Assembly: GCF_002210295.1 (NCBI RefSeq)
Contig: NZ_MWQH01000002.1
Location: forward strand, 310,001 to 374,000
DNA length: 64,000 bases
Source of the DNA: Fibrobacter sp. UWB5
GTDB taxonomy: Bacteria > Fibrobacterota > Fibrobacteria > Fibrobacterales > Fibrobacteraceae
Direction: 5' to 3'
Below, in pieces: positions 43,646-52,677 of the stretch. Below the pieces are notes generated by a model. It searched no databases. It saw only the letters and a list, made by a program, of their open reading frames with translations, and was not told the DNA's origin. The stretch's first letter is position 1. The number at the start of each line of letters is the position of its first letter. The position numbers were made by a program, and so were the translations under genes.

Positions 43646-45063
43646 TACTTGTTCAAAGCTTCTGTAGCGGCTGCGACGCTGAGCAGGTCGGCTTCCTGGA
43701 ACGGCTTGCCGATCCACTGGAGGCCCACGGGGAGTCCGCCGGCCATGCCACACGGCACGCTCACGCCCGGGAGGCCGGAAAGGTTCAGGCTCACGGTGTA
43801 GATGTCGCTGAGGTACACGGCCATCGGGTCGGATTCGTTCGTGCCGCACTTGAGCGGGAGACCCGGCATGGTGGGGCTTGCGATCACGTCGCAGCTTTCG
43901 AATGCCTTGTTGAAGTCGTCGGTAATCAAGCGACGGACCTTCTGGGCCTGCACGTAGTAGGCGTCGTAGAAGCCTGCGGAAAGCACGTAGCTGCCGAGAA
44001 GAATACGGCGCTGGACTTCCTTGCCGAAACCTTCGCTGCGGGACTTGGCGTACAGGTCAAAGAGCTTGCGGGCTTCTTTGCTGCGGTAGCCGTAGCGAAC
44101 GCCGTCGTAGCGGGAAAGGTTCGAGCTAGCTTCGGCGGTTGCAATGATGTAGTAGCTGGACACGGCGTAGCTGATGTGCGGAAGGCTGATTTCCTTGAGG
44201 GTAGCGCCTTCGGCTTCAAGTTTTTTCAGCATGCCTTCGATAGCGGCCTTGCATTCGGCGTCGAGACCTTCGCCAAAGTATTCCTTGGGAACGCCAATCA
44301 CCTTGCCCTTGATGCCGGCGTCGAGCTTTGCGGTAAAGTCTTCGGTCGGGCGAGTGCTGGTGGTGTTGTCGTGCGGGTCGATACCGCAGATGGCGCCGAG
44401 GAGCGTGGCGGCATCTTTAACGGTTGCACCGAAGGGACCGATCTGGTCCAAAGAGCTAGCGTAAGCGAGTAAGCCATAACGGGATACGCGGCCGTAGGTG
44501 GGCTTGAGGCCCACAACGCCTGTGCAGGCAGCGGGCTGACGAATAGATCCACCGGTGTCGGAGCCAAGAGCACAGGCGACCGTGCCACTGGCCACGGCTA
44601 CGGCCGAACCGCCACTGGAGCCTCCCGGAACGCGGGATTCGTCGAGCGGGTTGATGACCTTGCCGAAATAAGAAGTTTCGTTGCTGGAACCCATGGCGAA
44701 TTCGTCCATGTTCGTTTTTCCAACGATCACGGCGCCGGCGGCTTCGAGCTTTTCGATAGCGGTAGCGGTGTAGGGGGCAACAAAGTTTTCAAGAATCTTG
44801 GAGGCGGCGGTCGTGCGCGTGCCTTCGATGCACATATTGTCCTTCACGGCGACGGGGATACCGTCGAGGGCGCCCAAAGTCTTGCCTTCAGCGCGGCGCT
44901 TGTCGGATTCGGCTGCCTTTTGAAGGGCGCGTTCGTTCAAGACGCTAATGTATGCATTTAAATTCTTGGTAGATTCAATCTTTGCGAGGGATTCTTCAGC
45001 GAGGGCCACGGCAGTCTTGCTGCCGTTGGCGAGCTTGTCGCTCAATTCTTGGATGGTCTCCAT
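43645..45063 (-). CDS. gatA: Aspartyl/glutamyl-tRNA amidotransferase subunit A
   Basis: GatA is the amidase of GatCAB, which amidates misacylated Asp-tRNA-Asn or Glu-tRNA-Gln. The start is ATG 45063, since it follows GGAGG by 6 bases, and it overlaps the DUF4321 stop by TAATG. The 472-residue protein has the Ser-cisSer-Lys triad K74 (VAVKDN), S149 (PGGSSGGS) and S173 (SDTGGSIRQPA). No gatB or gatC is visible nearby. As glnS is present, this amidotransferase is likely for Asn-tRNA, if the asparagine route is used. Confidence 0.95.
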   Translation of the reverse strand: METIQELSDKLANGSKTAVALAEESLAKIESTKNLNAYISVLNERALQKAAESDKRRAEGKTLGALDGIPVAVKDNMCIEGTRTTAASKILENFVAPYTATAIEKLEAAGAVIVGKTNMDEFAMGSSNETSYFGKVINPLDESRVPGGSSGGSAVAVASGTVACALGSDTGGSIRQPAACTGVVGLKPTYGRVSRYGLLAYASSLDQIGPFGATVKDAATLLGAICGIDPHDNTTSTRPTEDFTAKLDAGIKGKVIGVPKEYFGEGLDAECKAAIEGMLKKLEAEGATLKEISLPHISYAVSSYYIIATAEASSNLSRYDGVRYGYRSKEARKLFDLYAKSRSEGFGKEVQRRILLGSYVLSAGFYDAYYVQAQKVRRLITDDFNKAFESCDVIASPTMPGLPLKCGTNESDPMAVYLSDIYTVSLNLSGLPGVSVPCGMAGGLPVGLQWIGKPFQEADLLSVAAATEALNK

Positions 45064-45386
45064 TACTTTCCTCCGGACCATTTCATGATGTAGATGCCGA
45101 GGATCATGCCGATAACGCTTACCACGTTCAGCTTGATGCCCACACCGAAGGCAAACCTGACGAGATACAGGTCGAGGATTACCGGTTCGGGTCTGTCGGC
45201 AAAACCGATGTTGAGGTTAAAGGACGAAACGAAGAAGTTGTGGACGACGTTGTTGTATCCACCAGCATTCATCAGTTCGCCAAGCTGACCGAACAGCACA
45301 CCGAGGCATTCGCCAAGGATTCCGCCGATAATCAGGCCAAGCACGATAAAAACCAATAAACGGCCAAAAGTATTATTTCGATTCAT
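45063..45386 (-). CDS. DUF4321 membrane protein
   Basis: The 107-residue protein from ATG 45386 has two or so transmembrane helices (about 8-30, GRLLVFIVLGLIIGGILGECLGVLFG, and about 78-98, VGIKLNVVSVIGMILGIYIM) and matches the small DUF4321 family by eye: the N-terminal Gly-rich helix and the C-terminal helix are its pattern. Its stop overlaps the gatA start (TAATG), so it is in the gatA operon. A role is not known. Confidence 0.8.
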   Translation of the reverse strand: MNRNNTFGRLLVFIVLGLIIGGILGECLGVLFGQLGELMNAGGYNNVVHNFFVSSFNLNIGFADRPEPVILDLYLVRFAFGVGIKLNVVSVIGMILGIYIMKWSGGK

Positions 45387-45420
45387 GGGTGCTAATATAG
45401 AAAATAGTGGACTGCTAAAA

Positions 45421-45519
45421 ATGAGTAATGTGTGATGAAGAATGTGTAATGAGATCAATACTGAATGAAAAATTTAATTTTACATTCTGCGTTTTAATTA
45501 CTCATCTCACATTGCTCAT
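45421..45519. repeat. Inverted repeat downstream of ung
   Basis: Left arm ATGAGTAATGTGTGATGA (45421-45438) and right arm TCATCTCACATTGCTCAT (45502-45519) match 16 of 18 bases as reverse complements, separated by 63 bases. The element ends right at the ung stop codon (45520). A related element lies at 52574-52633. Both use the same short AATGTG/GATGA words. It could fold in RNA and act at the 3' end of ung. Confidence 0.55.
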
Positions 45520-46197
45520 CTACTTAATGCTCCAGTCGATGGGTTCCAGGCCCTTGCTCTTTAAATATTCGTTTGCTTTACTAAAATGTTTACATCCGAA
45601 GAAGCCTCGATACGCTGACAAAGGACTCGGGTGCGGGGCCGTTAAAATCAGGTGGCCGCGATTTTTGGCGACGAGTTCCTGTTTTTTGATGGCGAAACTA
45701 CCCCAAAGTAAAAATACCAGGTTCTCGCGAGTCTCGGACAGGCGCTTGATGATGGTGTCTGTAAATTGTTGCCAACCGATTCCGGCGTGGCTTGCTGCCA
45801 TGTGGGCGCGAACCGTGAGCGATGCGTTCAGCAAGAGGATTCCCTGGTGTGCCCAGCTTTCCAGGTTTCCGTGCGGGGGCGGATTGATGCCCAAATCGTC
45901 GTGGAGTTCCTGGAAGATGTTGATGAGCGAGGGGGGCGGCTGGATTCCCATGGGTACGGAGAAGCAGAGCCCGTGTGCCTGGCCCGGGTTGTGGTAAGGG
46001 TCTTGTCCGATGATGACGGCCTTGACCTTATCGACAGGGCAAAAGTCGAGGGCTGCAAAAATCTGGGATCCCGGCGGGTACACCACGTGGTGTTCTGCCT
46101 TTTCTTGCAGAAGTTTTTCTTTGATCTGCTTAAAATAGGGCTGCTCGAACTGATCGGCGAGCAGCTTCAGCCAGGATTCTTCAAGTTTAACGGACAT
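45520..46197 (-). CDS. ung: Uracil-DNA glycosylase
   Basis: UNG removes uracil from DNA. I start at ATG 46197 (MSVKLEESWLKLL), after AAGGAAAG; a longer frame is possible. The 225-residue protein has the catalytic water-activating motif GQDPYHNPGQAHGL, the family's LLLNASLTV and the DNA-binding HPSPLSAYRGF. Length equals E. coli Ung (229). Its start lies inside the 3' end of the THUMP-like methyltransferase gene (11-base overlap), so they are coupled. Confidence 0.96.
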   Translation of the reverse strand: MSVKLEESWLKLLADQFEQPYFKQIKEKLLQEKAEHHVVYPPGSQIFAALDFCPVDKVKAVIIGQDPYHNPGQAHGLCFSVPMGIQPPPSLINIFQELHDDLGINPPPHGNLESWAHQGILLLNASLTVRAHMAASHAGIGWQQFTDTIIKRLSETRENLVFLLWGSFAIKKQELVAKNRGHLILTAPHPSPLSAYRGFFGCKHFSKANEYLKSKGLEPIDWSIK

Positions 46198-47476
46198 TGA
46201 CTTTCCTTGCAAGTATTGCGACTTTTTCACCGTAGGCGCGGGTGTAGAATAATATAGCGGTTTCCTTGCCCTTGGGTTTTAAACGCTTGATTTCGGCATC
46301 GGGGTCGAGCTTTACGCCGCGGAGCTTGAGCGTGATTTTACCGATGTTGTGTTCTTTAAGCATGGCGCGCACGGCACCTGTTGCAATTTCGGTGTGGGCG
46401 AGCACTTCGTAGCAGGCAAACCCGGGGGTCGGCAGGGGAGTGGCGCTTGCCACGTAGGCGATGCCTTCTGAAATCAGGTGGGCGCTTGGGTCGCAGGCGA
46501 GAACCGCCTGGTTAAAGAGGTGGCTTCGAATGAGGACGGGTGCCGGTTCCGAGATGTACTGGCTGATTTCGCCGAGGGGCAGGTCGCTCTTGCTGGTCGC
46601 GGTGCGGTAAGTGCGGTCTTTGCCTTCGAGGCTGTCGTTTTTGTCCAGTTTCTCTTGAAGGTCGTCGTCCAGGGTTTCGGAGGAACGGTCGCGTTTCCGG
46701 CTCCATTCGGCAAGCGATTCGCCCGACTTGTCAATGATGACGGCGCGTACGGTGTCCGGATTCTTGGCGAGAGCGCCGAACAGCACTAGGCATTCGCGGC
46801 AGTCGCTGTGGCCGCCCAAATAAAGAATCTCGGTGCCGTTGGGAATTTCAGCCGGCGGGTATCCGGGCGGGAGCTTGGCCATGCCGCCCTTGTAATGCCT
46901 GCTGATTTCAATGACTTCTTCGAGCGTGGGCGTCAGATTGCGCAAGTCACGCTGGTTTTCGCCTTCGATGGCGCGACGGGCTGGGTCGATGGTGAAGTAG
47001 TCGGCCCCGTTTTCGACCGAGCGCACGTCGCAGCACTGGGTGCCTACGGATTTCCCGAGGGCCTGCATGTTGTAACGGTACATGGCGAGGCGGTTCTCGT
47101 CGAGGTCGAAGCCGGTAACCTTTAGGGTTTCGGGCAAGAAAAGGCTATCGCCACCCATGCCGCAGCAGAGGTCGTTAACGGAGCCTTCGCTTGGCCAAAG
47201 GTTTGCCTTCCAACGGCCGATATCTTTTGCGGTGCTCTGCTCCAGGGCGAGCTTGTCGCAAAGCAGAAACGCGTTTTTTTGTTTGGCGTCGCCGAAAAAC
47301 TTTTCGCGGAACTTGGGAACAAGCGCCATGTAGTCCATGATGGCGGCACGTTCTTCGTTACTGAAACCTTCCTTATTCAGGTAGGTGGAAACCTGCAAGG
47401 CGTCTAGCCGCTTAGAAAAGGCTTCTTCGATAAAGCCTTGGATCTTGGCAGAGGTGAGCAGGTCCCAGAAATTCAT
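46187..47476 (-). CDS. Class I SAM methyltransferase with THUMP-like C-terminal domain
   Basis: From ATG 47476 the product is 429 residues. N-terminal helices precede a SAM-binding domain (VNDLCCGMGGDSLFLP, GFDLDENRLAMYRYNMQ, DYFTIDPARRAIEGENQ), and the C-terminal 120 residues match THUMP-like domains (SHLFNQAVLACDPSAHLISEG, then GKITLKLRGVKLDPDAEIKRL). This layout is a poorly described bacterial family; a nucleic acid substrate is likely by the DPARR motif (similar to DPPR). A start at 47521 is possible, but it would collide with the divergent gene's start. Confidence 0.82.
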   Translation of the reverse strand: MNFWDLLTSAKIQGFIEEAFSKRLDALQVSTYLNKEGFSNEERAAIMDYMALVPKFREKFFGDAKQKNAFLLCDKLALEQSTAKDIGRWKANLWPSEGSVNDLCCGMGGDSLFLPETLKVTGFDLDENRLAMYRYNMQALGKSVGTQCCDVRSVENGADYFTIDPARRAIEGENQRDLRNLTPTLEEVIEISRHYKGGMAKLPPGYPPAEIPNGTEILYLGGHSDCRECLVLFGALAKNPDTVRAVIIDKSGESLAEWSRKRDRSSETLDDDLQEKLDKNDSLEGKDRTYRTATSKSDLPLGEISQYISEPAPVLIRSHLFNQAVLACDPSAHLISEGIAYVASATPLPTPGFACYEVLAHTEIATGAVRAMLKEHNIGKITLKLRGVKLDPDAEIKRLKPKGKETAILFYTRAYGEKVAILARKVNVR

Positions 47477-47519
47477 GTTTGCAAAGATACCTTTTTTGAA
47501 TTTAATTATATTACAAGGC

Positions 47520-48521
47520 ATGAATAATTCCCTTGATTTTATCGGCGATGTTCACGGGCACTGCGATGAACTCCGCGCCTTGCTGCAAAAGCTGGGCTAT
47601 GTGGAGTCCGAAGGTGCGTTCCGGTATCCGGGCGGTGAACGGTCGGTAGTATTCTTGGGCGATTACGTAGACCGCGGCCCCAAGGTACGCGAAACGTTGA
47701 ACTTGGTGCGTGCCATGCGCGATGCCGGGTCGGCGATTGCGTTAATGGGTAACCATGAATTCAACATGCTTTCGTTCTGGCAAAAGAACGGCGCCGGTGG
47801 CGGCCATGTCTTGCACCGTTTTAAAGACGGCTTTTTACGCGAACACAGCTTTAACAAGATTGCAATTCATTCGCGGACGGTGACCTCTTTCGTGGGGCGT
47901 AAGCAGGAATTTATGGATGTCCTTGAATTCGTGAAGACGCTGCCGATTTACCTGGAAACGGAATCTTTTAGGGCGCAACATGCCTGCTTTGATGTCGATG
48001 CCGTTGCCGCGTTAAGGCGTGAAGGCATTACCTGCTTTGCCGACGGCAATTTCGATGAACTCATCGCCCGCGCCAATGACGAAGATTTTGAATATGAAGA
48101 CAGCCTTTTTGTGCCCATGAGTACGCTCTTGAAAGGCCCTGAAATGCCTTTGCCCGAAGGCGAACATTTTACCGATGCCGAAGGCGTTCGTCGCATTAAG
48201 ACCCGTATTGCCTGGTGGCTAGACCCGACCAAGGCTAGCTTCCGGGAACTTTGCTTTCAGCCGGGGGTTTCGATGGATGTAGAATCCGAAGTTTTGCCGT
48301 CGGTGCGTGCACGGAATTTTTACGGCGAAAGCGAACGCCCCGTATTCTTTGGACATTATTGGTTGACGGGGCTCCCGAAATTGATTCGTGACAATGTGTG
48401 CTGTCTCGATTTTAGTGTAGCCGGATATCGCGGAAATGGTCGATTGGTGGCCTACCGCTTTGATGGCGAACAGAAACTGGATGAAAGTAAGTTTGTATGG
48501 GTAGAGGCCTCGTCGTTATAA
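47520..48521 (+). CDS. Calcineurin-like metallophosphoesterase
   Basis: The 333-residue protein starts at ATG 47520, with AAGG just upstream. The metallophosphoesterase metal ligands are in DFIGDVHGHCDELRALL, VFLGDYVDRGPKVRE and ALMGNHEFNM, and a late histidine in FFGHYWLTG. This matches the serine/threonine phosphatase/ApaH-like group. Substrate is not evident: it may be a protein phosphatase or a dinucleoside polyphosphatase. The next gene begins inside its 3' end. Confidence 0.87.
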   Translation: MNNSLDFIGDVHGHCDELRALLQKLGYVESEGAFRYPGGERSVVFLGDYVDRGPKVRETLNLVRAMRDAGSAIALMGNHEFNMLSFWQKNGAGGGHVLHRFKDGFLREHSFNKIAIHSRTVTSFVGRKQEFMDVLEFVKTLPIYLETESFRAQHACFDVDAVAALRREGITCFADGNFDELIARANDEDFEYEDSLFVPMSTLLKGPEMPLPEGEHFTDAEGVRRIKTRIAWWLDPTKASFRELCFQPGVSMDVESEVLPSVRARNFYGESERPVFFGHYWLTGLPKLIRDNVCCLDFSVAGYRGNGRLVAYRFDGEQKLDESKFVWVEASSL

Positions 48522-50554
48522 AGAAATTGGCTTCCTTGAAGTTTACGGCTGTGCTGTTGGTGGCGTTTTTGCTGCTGACTTTTTGGGGCGTATTGGCGCA
48601 GGCCCATGCCGAGTCTGCCGGACTTCCGGCATCTTTCGCGGTGGATCGCTTTTTTGGTAGCTATTTCATTTGGATTTTAGGTGTCATTCCGCTGCCGGCA
48701 TTTAAAGGCCTTGCGGTATTGTCTGCCGTGAATGTCCTCGCGTCGCTCTTGTTCCGCATGCCTCGTGGATTAAAGAATGCGGGGCTTTGGCTGATGCATG
48801 TCGCATTGTTGGTTTTGCTTGTGGGCGGAATTGCCGAAAGTGAAATCAAGCGGGAATACAACGGGTATCGAGATGTGTCTATTTCCAACGCGACGGTTTC
48901 TTTTTTCGCCGTCGATGACAGCTTGAGAGTGACTCCGGTCGAGGTAAATGAAAAAGAATATGCTTACTCGGTTCATTATCATGGCAGGGTAGACGATGTA
49001 ATGGGAACGTCGGTGGATTTGTACAAGGCTACCTACGACCCCTTGCGTTTTGTGCCTTATGCGTTTATGGCGTTGTTCCTTTTAGGGGCGCTTGTTCATT
49101 ATGCGATAAAGGTCCGTTGTAAGCAGACGTCAAAAAAGCTAGAAGCGCTTAAGGCGTTGTCTCTTGTGGCGATTCTTGCTGCGTTCCCAATGGATGCTCA
49201 TGCCTCTGAACGCCCGATTCCGATTTGGGAGGCGTTGCATTCGGATACTCCCATCTTGGTAGAAAATTCGGTGCGCCCCTTTGATTCTTTTGCCCGAGGC
49301 TTCCTCGATGACTTGAGCGGCCGTGTGACGTATAAGAAACTTACGGCGGCAAATGTGGTCCGCCAGATTCTGGTCGCTCCCGGAACGGCTAGAAATTACG
49401 ACTTGTTCAAGGTGCTCCGTAGCGATGTGTCCGTGATTCTTCACTTACCGCATCAAAAGCGTTATGTGAGTTATGCAGAACTTGCCCCGCTGAAAGATGT
49501 TCTCAAGCTTTATGCAACGCGCAACGATGACCTGCCTGCGACCACTGAAATACGCCGTCTTTATTCAAATGTGCTGCGGTACGAATCGGTTGCGGATCGC
49601 TCGGCGTTTTCGATTATCGCGAAGCATTCCTTGACACATTCCAATGTGTACCCTCGCCAGTTAAAGGCCGAAGTCCTGTATCACTGGCTGAACCTGGCCT
49701 TGTTTGCCTTTGTGGCTGCTTTGCTGGCTTGTATTCTATCTTCGCTGAATGTGGTGTTCCGTTCTTTAAAACTGGACGTCGTTGCCAACGTGATGTGCAT
49801 CGTGACCTCTGTCATTTTGACGGCAATGTTTGCAATGCGTGCTTATGTCGCTGCCCGTCCTCCAATGTCAAGTTTGTACGAAATCGTGATGCTGGTGGCA
49901 TTGATGCTCATGGTGTTTGAATCGGGGGCGTTTGTGTTCTGTAAGCGCCGCACCTATACCTTGATGATTCCCGTGACATTTATGGCGGCAGCCCTTTTGT
50001 TCTTTGCAAAGTTCGTGTTGGAGCCGGGCGATACCTTCCAGCCGATTCCGAATGTGTTGAATTCTTCGGTGTTCTTGACCGTTCATGTGTTTGCGATTGC
50101 GCTTGGCTTTGCATCCATGATTTTGTCGGGAGTGGTAGCCCATTTGGTGCTTTACCGAAAAGCAAAGCAGACTCCGATTTTTTCCCTGATGTACGGAACG
50201 CTCGTTTTTGGTTTGGTGTTTACGGTTTTAGGAACGCTTCTCGGTGGCGTGTGGGCTGATTTTGCGTGGGGGCGCTTCTGGGGTTTTGACCCGAAGGAAT
50301 GCGGTGCGCTGTTTGTGATCCTTTGGGCGCTGCTTTCGCTTCATTTGTGGGCTGGAAAAATTGTTTCGCCGCGGGTGTTTGCGCTGTTGAATGCGTTCAA
50401 CGTGATTGTCACGTTCCTTTGTTGGTTCGGGGTGAACTTGCTTGGGGTGGGTTTGCACAGCTACGGATTCCAGAGTGACTCCTTGACATGGCTTGCGCTG
50501 TTTGTTGGGATTGATTCGATGGTGATTGCGTATCTTGGGTGTCGGAAATTCTAG
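48497..50554 (+). CDS. ResB-CcsA fusion, system II cytochrome c assembly
   Basis: The 685-residue protein joins a ResB-like N-terminal half (helices about 10-30, 50-70, 92-112, followed by a periplasmic domain and a further helix about 185-203) with a CcsA-like C-terminal half (about 395-680, eight or so helices). The CcsA haem-handling motif WGRFWGFDPKECGALFVILWA is the tryptophan-rich WWD-type loop, and conserved His residues lie in FLTVHVFAIALGF and GVGLHSYGF. It should attach haem to apocytochrome c in the periplasm. Its start overlaps the phosphoesterase gene by 25 bases. A real cytochrome c gene is not in the window. Confidence 0.85.
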   Translation: MGRGLVVIKKLASLKFTAVLLVAFLLLTFWGVLAQAHAESAGLPASFAVDRFFGSYFIWILGVIPLPAFKGLAVLSAVNVLASLLFRMPRGLKNAGLWLMHVALLVLLVGGIAESEIKREYNGYRDVSISNATVSFFAVDDSLRVTPVEVNEKEYAYSVHYHGRVDDVMGTSVDLYKATYDPLRFVPYAFMALFLLGALVHYAIKVRCKQTSKKLEALKALSLVAILAAFPMDAHASERPIPIWEALHSDTPILVENSVRPFDSFARGFLDDLSGRVTYKKLTAANVVRQILVAPGTARNYDLFKVLRSDVSVILHLPHQKRYVSYAELAPLKDVLKLYATRNDDLPATTEIRRLYSNVLRYESVADRSAFSIIAKHSLTHSNVYPRQLKAEVLYHWLNLALFAFVAALLACILSSLNVVFRSLKLDVVANVMCIVTSVILTAMFAMRAYVAARPPMSSLYEIVMLVALMLMVFESGAFVFCKRRTYTLMIPVTFMAAALLFFAKFVLEPGDTFQPIPNVLNSSVFLTVHVFAIALGFASMILSGVVAHLVLYRKAKQTPIFSLMYGTLVFGLVFTVLGTLLGGVWADFAWGRFWGFDPKECGALFVILWALLSLHLWAGKIVSPRVFALLNAFNVIVTFLCWFGVNLLGVGLHSYGFQSDSLTWLALFVGIDSMVIAYLGCRKF

Positions 50555-50594
50555 TCTCTCATCGTACATCCCACATTTTTCTATCTTTCTACCC

Positions 50595-51902
50595 ATGCTT
50601 CAATGGGATACTCTGCTTTCTGCGACGCGCTACGGGCACCCTGCCGATTTGGACCCGAACCGTTCTGACTTTCATCGCGATTACGACCGCATTGTCTTTT
50701 CGACGGCATTTAGGCGCCTTGGCCGTAAAACCCAAGTGCATCCGTTCTCGGTGAACGACCACGTTCATAGTCGCCTTACGCACAGTATCGAAGTTTCCAG
50801 TGTGGGCCGTAGCCTTGCGATTACGGTGTACCACCTGATTAAAAAGTATTTGCCGAAGTATATTAACGAATACCATTTTGGAACTATCGTGCAGTCGGCA
50901 TGCTTGGCCCACGATATCGGTAATCCGCCTTTTGGCCACGCCGGTGAAGCCGCTATTCGCGAATGGTTCCGCAAGAATCGCAATTCGGCCCCGCTTCGCG
51001 ACTTGAGCGATACCGAAATTGCCGACTTTGAAAATTTTGACGGCAACGCCCAGGGACACCGCATTTTGAGCAAGCTGGAATACCATTTTTTGGACGGTGG
51101 TATGCGTTTGACTTATGCAACACTCGGTGCCATGATCAAGTATCCGCAGCTTGCCAAGTTCGGATCTCCGACAAGCTTGTTTGCGACCGAAGCTGACCTT
51201 TACCGCGTTACCGCCTATACCCTTGGCATTCCCGAAGTAGAAACGGGCAAGTGGGTGCGCCATCCGCTGGTATACCTGATGGAAGCCGCCGACGATATTT
51301 GCTACAGCATTTTGGATGTGGAAGATGCCATTGAACTTGGCATTTTGAGCTACGGCGATGTGCGTGGCATGTTCAGCTACCTTTGCGGCCCCGATGTGAA
51401 CATTGACAAGGAATACGAAGAAAACGGCCAGAATTTCCGTGATTTCTTGAGCAGCGTGCGTGGCCTTGCCATCCAGAACCTGATTGATGACGTTGCCGTT
51501 ACCTTCGTGAATAATTACGAAGCCATTATGAGTGGCGAACGCGTGAAGCATTTGACGAACCTTTCCAAGTCCGACGTGATGGAAGGTATCCGTATTGCGA
51601 AGCGCTTGGGCGTGGAACGCATTTACCCTGACCGTCGCAAGACCGAACTTGAAGTCGGCAGCTATACCACGCTTGCAACAGTGCTCGATGCCTTTATTAA
51701 TGGTGTTTACGATTTCCGTTTGAACGGTAACAATTCTTACCGCGCCGACCGCATTGTGCGCCTGATTGGTCAGGCAAAAATCGGCCAGAGCGTGACCGTT
51801 GCCGAAGCTTACCACCAGGTGCTGGACTTTGTGAGCGGCATGACGGATAATTACGCAACGTATCTGGCGCGTCAGATCGGCGGCCTTGCCATGGGTTACT
51901 AG
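50595..51902 (+). CDS. dgt: Deoxyguanosinetriphosphate triphosphohydrolase
   Basis: Start ATG 50595 (MLQWDTLLSATRYGH). The 435-residue protein has the dGTPase features: FSTAFRRLGRKTQVHPF, the HD-type HSRLTHSIEV, and CLAHDIGNPPFGHAGE, with the long helical region after FRKNRNS. It hydrolyses dGTP to deoxyguanosine and triphosphate. It is close to the HAD nucleotidase gene 6 bases downstream, which may process related nucleotides. Length is near the usual for this family (about 430-500). Confidence 0.93.
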   Translation: MLQWDTLLSATRYGHPADLDPNRSDFHRDYDRIVFSTAFRRLGRKTQVHPFSVNDHVHSRLTHSIEVSSVGRSLAITVYHLIKKYLPKYINEYHFGTIVQSACLAHDIGNPPFGHAGEAAIREWFRKNRNSAPLRDLSDTEIADFENFDGNAQGHRILSKLEYHFLDGGMRLTYATLGAMIKYPQLAKFGSPTSLFATEADLYRVTAYTLGIPEVETGKWVRHPLVYLMEAADDICYSILDVEDAIELGILSYGDVRGMFSYLCGPDVNIDKEYEENGQNFRDFLSSVRGLAIQNLIDDVAVTFVNNYEAIMSGERVKHLTNLSKSDVMEGIRIAKRLGVERIYPDRRKTELEVGSYTTLATVLDAFINGVYDFRLNGNNSYRADRIVRLIGQAKIGQSVTVAEAYHQVLDFVSGMTDNYATYLARQIGGLAMGY

Positions 51903-51908
51903 TTCCCT

Positions 51909-52580
51909 ATGGTTTGGCTGTTCGACTACGACTTGACCTTGTACGGCGCCGAAGAACGGTGCGTGCTGAATTCCCTGGACCACCGCATTTCGCTGTTCGT
52001 GCAAAAGACGGTGGGTGGCGATTTCGAATCTGCCCACAAAATTCGTACCGATTACTTGGAACGGTTCGGAACGACCCTTGCCGGGCTTATGGCCATGCAT
52101 CAGGTCAATCCCGATGATTTTTTTGACTTCATTCATGAACCGGAGTATTTGATCTACCCCAAGAAGGCGCCTGAAAAGTTAGCCTTGTTGCAAAGCTTGA
52201 AGGGCCCGCGATTCGTCTTTACGAATGGTCGCCACGACTGGAGCGAAGCGGGTATGGCCCACATGGGGATTGATTCGGCGATTGACGGCGTGTTTGACTT
52301 GAAACTGCTCGGCTGGGAAGGAAAACCCCACGAAAGCGCTTACGACAAAATGGAAAAGTGGCTTGCGCAAAAGCTCCCGGCGATGGGTTTTGAAATGCCC
52401 GAGAACAAGCGCGAAATTGTGCTGCTGGATGATGGCCTCCGTAATCTGGAACCTGCGCATCGCCGCGGTTGGACGACGATTTTTGTGAATCCGGCCTCCG
52501 AAAGCGCTCCTTATGTGGATTACCATATTCCGCATCTGATGAATCTACGCGATATTGTTCCCACTTTAATAAAAATGTGA
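51909..52580 (+). CDS. HAD-family pyrimidine 5'-nucleotidase-like protein
   Basis: The 223-residue HAD phosphatase has motif I WLFDYDLTLYG, motif II FVFTNGRHDW, motif III Lys near GKPHESAYDKM and motif IV VLLDDGLRNLEPA. The pattern resembles the SDT1/PHM8 pyrimidine nucleotidase group. It begins 6 bases after dgt, suggesting a nucleotide-related operon (dGTP triphosphohydrolase then nucleotidase). Its stop codon lies inside the inverted repeat at 52574-52633. Confidence 0.85.
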   Translation: MVWLFDYDLTLYGAEERCVLNSLDHRISLFVQKTVGGDFESAHKIRTDYLERFGTTLAGLMAMHQVNPDDFFDFIHEPEYLIYPKKAPEKLALLQSLKGPRFVFTNGRHDWSEAGMAHMGIDSAIDGVFDLKLLGWEGKPHESAYDKMEKWLAQKLPAMGFEMPENKREIVLLDDGLRNLEPAHRRGWTTIFVNPASESAPYVDYHIPHLMNLRDIVPTLIKM

Positions 52581-52633
52581 AATGTGTAATGTGAAATGAT
52601 AAATCCCACATTTCTCATCTCACATTTCTCATT
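52574..52633. repeat. Inverted repeat overlapping the HAD gene stop
   Basis: Left arm 52574-52598 and right arm 52609-52633 match at 21 of 25 bases as reverse complements with a 10-base loop; it would form a hairpin in RNA. It includes the stop codon of the HAD gene (52578-52580) and uses AATGTGAAATGTG words also found at 45421-45519. The absence of a T run makes it an imperfect terminator. Confidence 0.6.
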
Positions 52634-52677
52634 CCACACTATTATCTACGAACTCATTTTTGTATTTTATTCTACGT

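Noticed and set aside
43646..43849. Longer N-terminus for the Ser-rich membrane protein
   Set aside because: The extension is Arg/Pro-rich and is the other-frame reading of gatA; the start at 43645 gives a proper signal peptide and TAATG coupling.
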